A stretch of DNA of 64,000 nucleotides from Ruminococcus sp. (GTDB lineage Bacteria > Bacillota > Clostridia > Oscillospirales > Acutalibacteraceae): assembly GCA_022768065.1 (NCBI GenBank), contig JALELS010000023.1, positions 26,333 to 90,332 on the forward strand, written 5' to 3'. Each line of letters begins with the position of its first letter. The first letter of the stretch is position 1. Position numbers and translations under genes: made by a program. Below, one piece after another: positions 61,839 through 64,000 of this stretch. Below the pieces are notes generated by a model. It saw only the letters and a list, made by a program, of their open reading frames with translations, did not search any database and was not told the DNA's origin.

Positions 61839-62603
61839 TCACCTTTTCTTATATAAGACAAGCTCCGGATTTTTACCGTTTTCTTCATAGGTTGATACTA
61901 AAATAAAATCCGCATTTGCAAGGACTCCGAAGCATCTGTCTGTGCCGAACTCACAGTCGAGTTGGTTGCCGAAATATGTGACATTATCATCCAAAAATTT
62001 TACCGTGTCACCGTTTGGCAGTCTGTACTCCAAATTAACATAACTGCCGACGAGAGGGTTGAGCTTTGTAATTTTGGGCAGCCCGTCAATATTCAAAGCG
62101 TTTATTTCATCAATCAAGATTTTTTTAAGTTCCTCAACTGCCGTATTGCCGCCGAGTTCTTTATATTTTTTCCAATAGTCCAATGTAGGAAGCACTTTAT
62201 ACAGATACTCGCGCACCTCCTCCGGCGAATGTTTGGCGTCTGCCGCATTTTTTACGCACACTTCAACAAGGTCGTCCATATTATTATACATATACTCGCC
62301 GTCGGCATAACACCATTTACAATACCGTTCGTTTAAAAATCCGTCTTTTTCTCTGCTTATAATTCCATCCTCAAGCGGCATACCGCAGCACTGGCAAATC
62401 AATTTATCGGGTGAACCGAGTAAAGTGTTGATTGACACATTAAAAAGTTTGGATAACAGTTTCAGCGTTTCGGTGTTGGGTACTGTATCGCCGTTTTCCC
62501 ACCGAGAAACCGCCTGTCTTGTTACGAACACCTTTTGAGCCAATTCATCCTGAGAAAGGCCGTTTTTTGTTCTTAACTCAAAAATAACATCTTTTGTATT
62601 CAT
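61839..62603 (-). CDS. XRE HTH regulator with zinc-ribbon and C-terminal ligand-like domain
   Basis: 254 residues. HTH (LSQDELAQKVFVTRQAVSRWENGDTVPNTETLKLLSKLFNVSINTLLG, about 15-62), then a zinc ribbon with CQCCGMPLEDG and YCKWCYADGEYMYNNMDDLVEVC (PF12674-like), then a ~110-residue beta-rich C-terminal domain. Such proteins are widespread single-gene regulators in gut Firmicutes. The start is ATG 62603 with AAGGAGG; the longer frame has no ribosome site. Confidence 0.85.
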   Translation of the reverse strand: MNTKDVIFELRTKNGLSQDELAQKVFVTRQAVSRWENGDTVPNTETLKLLSKLFNVSINTLLGSPDKLICQCCGMPLEDGIISREKDGFLNERYCKWCYADGEYMYNNMDDLVEVCVKNAADAKHSPEEVREYLYKVLPTLDYWKKYKELGGNTAVEELKKILIDEINALNIDGLPKITKLNPLVGSYVNLEYRLPNGDTVKFLDDNVTYFGNQLDCEFGTDRCFGVLANADFILVSTYEENGKNPELVLYKKR

Positions 62604-62624
62604 AGCATACGCCTCCTTATTTGA

Positions 62625-62653
62625 ATTATATTGTAAAATCAACAATTGCACAA
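62625..62653 (-). promoter_or_regulatory. Promoter of the XRE/zinc-ribbon gene
   Basis: On the minus strand TTGTGC (62653-62648), a 17-base spacer and TATAAT (62630-62625). Confidence 0.7.
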
Positions 62654-62771
62654 GCAACACACAGTTGCCGAACTTTTTTACAACAAAAAAACGAGGCTCC
62701 TTATGCCTTAAGTAAGCGAGAACACCCGAATTTTTGTCATTTCCTTGCATTTTGCGAATATTAATAAAATC

Positions 62772-62809
62772 AAAAAAACTTTGAGAAAAGGGTTTCTCCT
62801 CTCTCAAAG
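62772..62809 (-). terminator. Terminator after the 62.8-kb hypothetical gene
   Basis: CTTTGAGA (62809-62802) with TCTCAAAG (62786-62779), then seven T's on the minus strand. Confidence 0.85.
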
Positions 62810-62825
62810 GGCAAATCGATAACCG

Positions 62826-63191
62826 TTATTCCACAATAGCTTCTAATTCGTCTAAAGATAAGCCTTTAATTAAAATGGTATTCTCATTAGAGTCTAATGT
62901 GTGTTTTTCTAGTTTCTTTAAAGCTTTTTGATAATCACAATCCCCAATAATACTGTCTTTTGTTGTACTTACAAGTACCATTTTCCAATCCGGCACCCGC
63001 TTTCCATCTACAGCATATTCGTTTTGTGGCATTTTAGGTAGAATTGTTTCTGTACCTTCTGTTAATGCTATTGCTCCAAATGGACTACCATCCGGTTTAG
63101 CATAAAATTTGGGTGTTGCAGCATATGCATTACTCCAATCAACCGCTGATTTCTCTTTTTTAAATTTGCTAAATAACCCCATAATCTGCAT
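62826..63191 (-). CDS. Conserved hypothetical, accessory type
   Basis: 121 residues. A short basic N-terminus (MGLFSKFKKEK), KFYAKPDGSPFGAIALTEGTETILPKMPQ, WKMVLVSTTKDSIIGDCDY and ILIKGLSLDELEAIVE. I recall similar proteins (LFSKFKK start, WKMVLVSTTKD core) in Clostridia, always of unknown function. Codon use is more AT-rich than its neighbours, in line with recent acquisition. Two ATGs are possible (63191 and 63182); the second has the wider ribosome-site spacing. It ends in a good terminator. Confidence 0.6.
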   Translation of the reverse strand: MQIMGLFSKFKKEKSAVDWSNAYAATPKFYAKPDGSPFGAIALTEGTETILPKMPQNEYAVDGKRVPDWKMVLVSTTKDSIIGDCDYQKALKKLEKHTLDSNENTILIKGLSLDELEAIVE

Positions 63192-63235
63192 TTCTCCTTC
63201 CTACATTTAGTCTTGTAGCTTTCCTTGTTTTAAAA

Positions 63236-63263
63236 ATGGGCAATCCCGATCGGAATTGCCCAT
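63236..63263 (-). terminator. Terminator, minus strand
   Basis: ATGGGCAAT...ATTGCCCAT around a nearly perfect palindrome (GGGCAATTCCGA with one mismatch), then TTTTTA on the minus strand. Confidence 0.8.
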
Positions 63264-63339
63264 TTAATGTACCGAATATACAATTTCTTACTTATCGCTC
63301 GGCAACGGCTTCATTGTGGGGATTTTTGTTTCGGTTCTC

Positions 63340-63516
63340 TCATTTGCGGAAATAAGTTGTTCTAACGGGCATTAAAGCCGTTCGAATAGGCTTAAAAACA
63401 ACTTTTTCGGACTCGTTTACAGCAATTTGGCACTCGAATGATGTATGTTTTGATGTAAATGATGTAAGTCGAACTATGAAACCCGGCAAATCTCCACTAA
63501 CATTTATTATATTCAT
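63340..63516 (-). CDS. Possible 58-residue protein, remotely HPr-like; doubtful
   Basis: ATG 63516 to stop 63340. The middle (SKHTSFECQIAVNESEKVVFKPIRTALMPV) follows the spacing of the second half of HPr-type proteins (KFxSxIxVxxxxKxVNAKSIMGLMxL), but the phosphorylatable His region is absent. A perfect promoter overlaps the ATG, so the mRNA would begin inside the first codons and translation, if any, must start later. It could equally be a non-coding RNA gene. Confidence 0.25.
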   Translation of the reverse strand: MNIINVSGDLPGFIVRLTSFTSKHTSFECQIAVNESEKVVFKPIRTALMPVRTTYFRK

Positions 63517-63534
63517 CTTCTGCCTGAAAGTCAA
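63506..63534 (-). promoter_or_regulatory. Near-consensus promoter, minus strand
   Basis: TTGACT (63534-63529), a 17-base spacer and TATAAT (63511-63506). With the terminator at 63236 it defines a transcript of about 265 nt. Confidence 0.7.
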
Positions 63535-63596
63535 CCGGCAACGATTGCACCCCCTAAATACAGGAGATGCATCACCCTCCATCCGGGCATTGGATT

Positions 63597-63638
63597 AGAC
63601 TACTCTTCATTTTATGGAGGATTGCAGAGTAGTCTTTT
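63597..63638 (+). terminator. Orphan terminator
   Basis: AGACTACTCT (63597-63606) with AGAGTAGTCT (63626-63635), then TTT. There is no plus-strand gene upstream. Confidence 0.7.
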
Positions 63639-63649
63639 CGCTCACGAAA

Positions 63650-63690
63650 AAAGAGATATCAACGCGCCAAGGTCAATATCTCTTTCTTCT
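63650..63690 (+). terminator. Second orphan hairpin with U-rich tail
   Basis: AAAGAGATAT (63650-63659) with ATATCTCTTT (63676-63685), then CTTCT. Confidence 0.6.
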
Positions 63691-63867
63691 TATTATTATA
63701 ATTCACTTGTCAAGCCTAAACCCGGAAAATACTTCCATCTATGTATGCGCTAACGCAACTTCCACTTGCAATTTGCGTGATTTTTCTATCATTCCTTCTT
63801 GGAAAAATGTGATTTTATCACGGAGAGCGCCTCCGAAACAGGTTATACTACAAATACAAAATAGGTA

Positions 63868-63939
63868 ATTGCGAAACTCGCGATGCTCGTTCGCAATCTA
63901 GAATCCAAACAAGGAAGAATTTGTGCAAAGCACAAATTC
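63868..63939. repeat. Paired palindromes at the right edge
   Basis: ATTGCGAA/TTCGCAAT (63868-63875 and 63890-63897) and GAATTTGTGC-aaa-GCACAAATTC (63917-63939), both exact. Confidence 0.7.
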
Positions 63940-64000
63940 CAAGATAAAAGTTGAATAACCAGACTTTCAGGCGCACTTTAATAAGCCTTAGCCTTTATAA

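Larger units (their letters stand above)
63192..64000. other. Gene-poor right flank with hairpins, different base composition
   Basis: Apart from one short doubtful frame (63340-63516) I see no gene. The interval holds several hairpins, two of them with U tracts on the plus strand and one on the minus strand, and short AT-rich stretches. An 84-codon frame at 63614 has no family likeness and crosses terminator hairpins. Confidence 0.6.

Noticed and set aside
63614..63868. 84-codon plus frame at the right edge
   Set aside because: Crosses the 63626-63635 and 63650-63685 hairpins, has no ribosome site and shows no recognisable domain.
1..64000. tRNA, rRNA, prophage, restriction or defence islands
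   Set aside because: No T-loop/anticodon patterns, rRNA blocks, integrases, structural phage genes or restriction-modification genes were noticed on reading; a tRNAscan/DefenseFinder run would settle this.

Overview
The window looks like chromosomal DNA of an anaerobic member of the Clostridia, probably an Oscillospirales-type gut or faecal Firmicute (this placement is inference). The evidence is as follows. There is a rplU-prp-rpmA operon with an L27 N-terminal extension and its processing protease. There is an nth-dnaD-dnaC replication and repair cluster, a PhoPR-type two-component pair, two spore-coat-like ferritin-fold genes, radical-SAM and other oxygen-sensitive enzymes, and a complete myo-inositol catabolic operon. 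Promoters, where I could place them, are of the sigma-A type (TTGACA-like, 17 bp, TATAAT-like). I see no rRNA, no tRNA, no CRISPR array, no prophage and no intact transposase.

Layout. 1-4.1 kb (minus): DUF6472-like protein, FAD oxidoreductase, cyclase-family hydrolase, PNPOx-like protein, RlmD-like rRNA methyltransferase. 4.2-5.3 kb (plus): L21/L27 ribosomal operon with its own promoter and leader. 5.4-14.7 kb: THUMP RNA methyltransferase, diacylglycerol-kinase-like protein, two sugar-type MFS carriers, EamA transporter, DUF5662 and TrmO. 14.65-14.97 kb is a non-coding palindromic element with inverted terminal repeats. 15-21 kb: PhoR/PhoP, orphan MazF, two coat-like small genes, DnaC/DnaD/Nth/XRE. 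21.4-31.3 kb: a catalytically dead GDPD-like exported protein, two FAD proteins with a 49-codon Cys-rich membrane protein ahead of them, XRE, DUF1015, VanZ, a peptide-binding lipoprotein, and RmuC. 31.4-44.2 kb: DUF805, then an overlapping minus operon (MFS, frameshifted phosphoesterase, HAD, EamA), a Cys-rich hypothetical, HAD-IB, HflX, a radical-SAM SPASM protein, a permuted GH3 beta-glucosidase, and RluA.

44.2-46.1 kb holds two tandem PII-like proteins overlapping a CPA2 antiporter that lacks its usual RCK domain; this is the most promising candidate for an undescribed regulatory system. 46.3-54.5 kb is a complete inositol operon (iolJ-C-B-D-E-A-G) converting myo-inositol to DHAP plus acetyl-CoA, with no transporter or IolR gene beside it. 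54.5-56.0 kb is an L,D-transpeptidase with 22-residue wall-binding-like repeats. 56.1-61.5 kb is a thiamine operon (thiW-M-E-HAD-D-C) behind a TPP riboswitch, followed by a second structured leader with partial cobalamin-riboswitch likeness. The operon makes the pyrimidine half (ThiC, ThiD) but only imports and salvages the thiazole half (ThiW, ThiM), since no ThiG/S/F/H is present here.

61.5-64 kb is a junk-like or accessory flank. It has a cluster of dispersed palindromic repeats, an XRE/zinc-ribbon regulator, a more AT-rich hypothetical gene, a short transcription unit of unclear coding status and several orphan terminators. Its base composition differs from the rest of the window.
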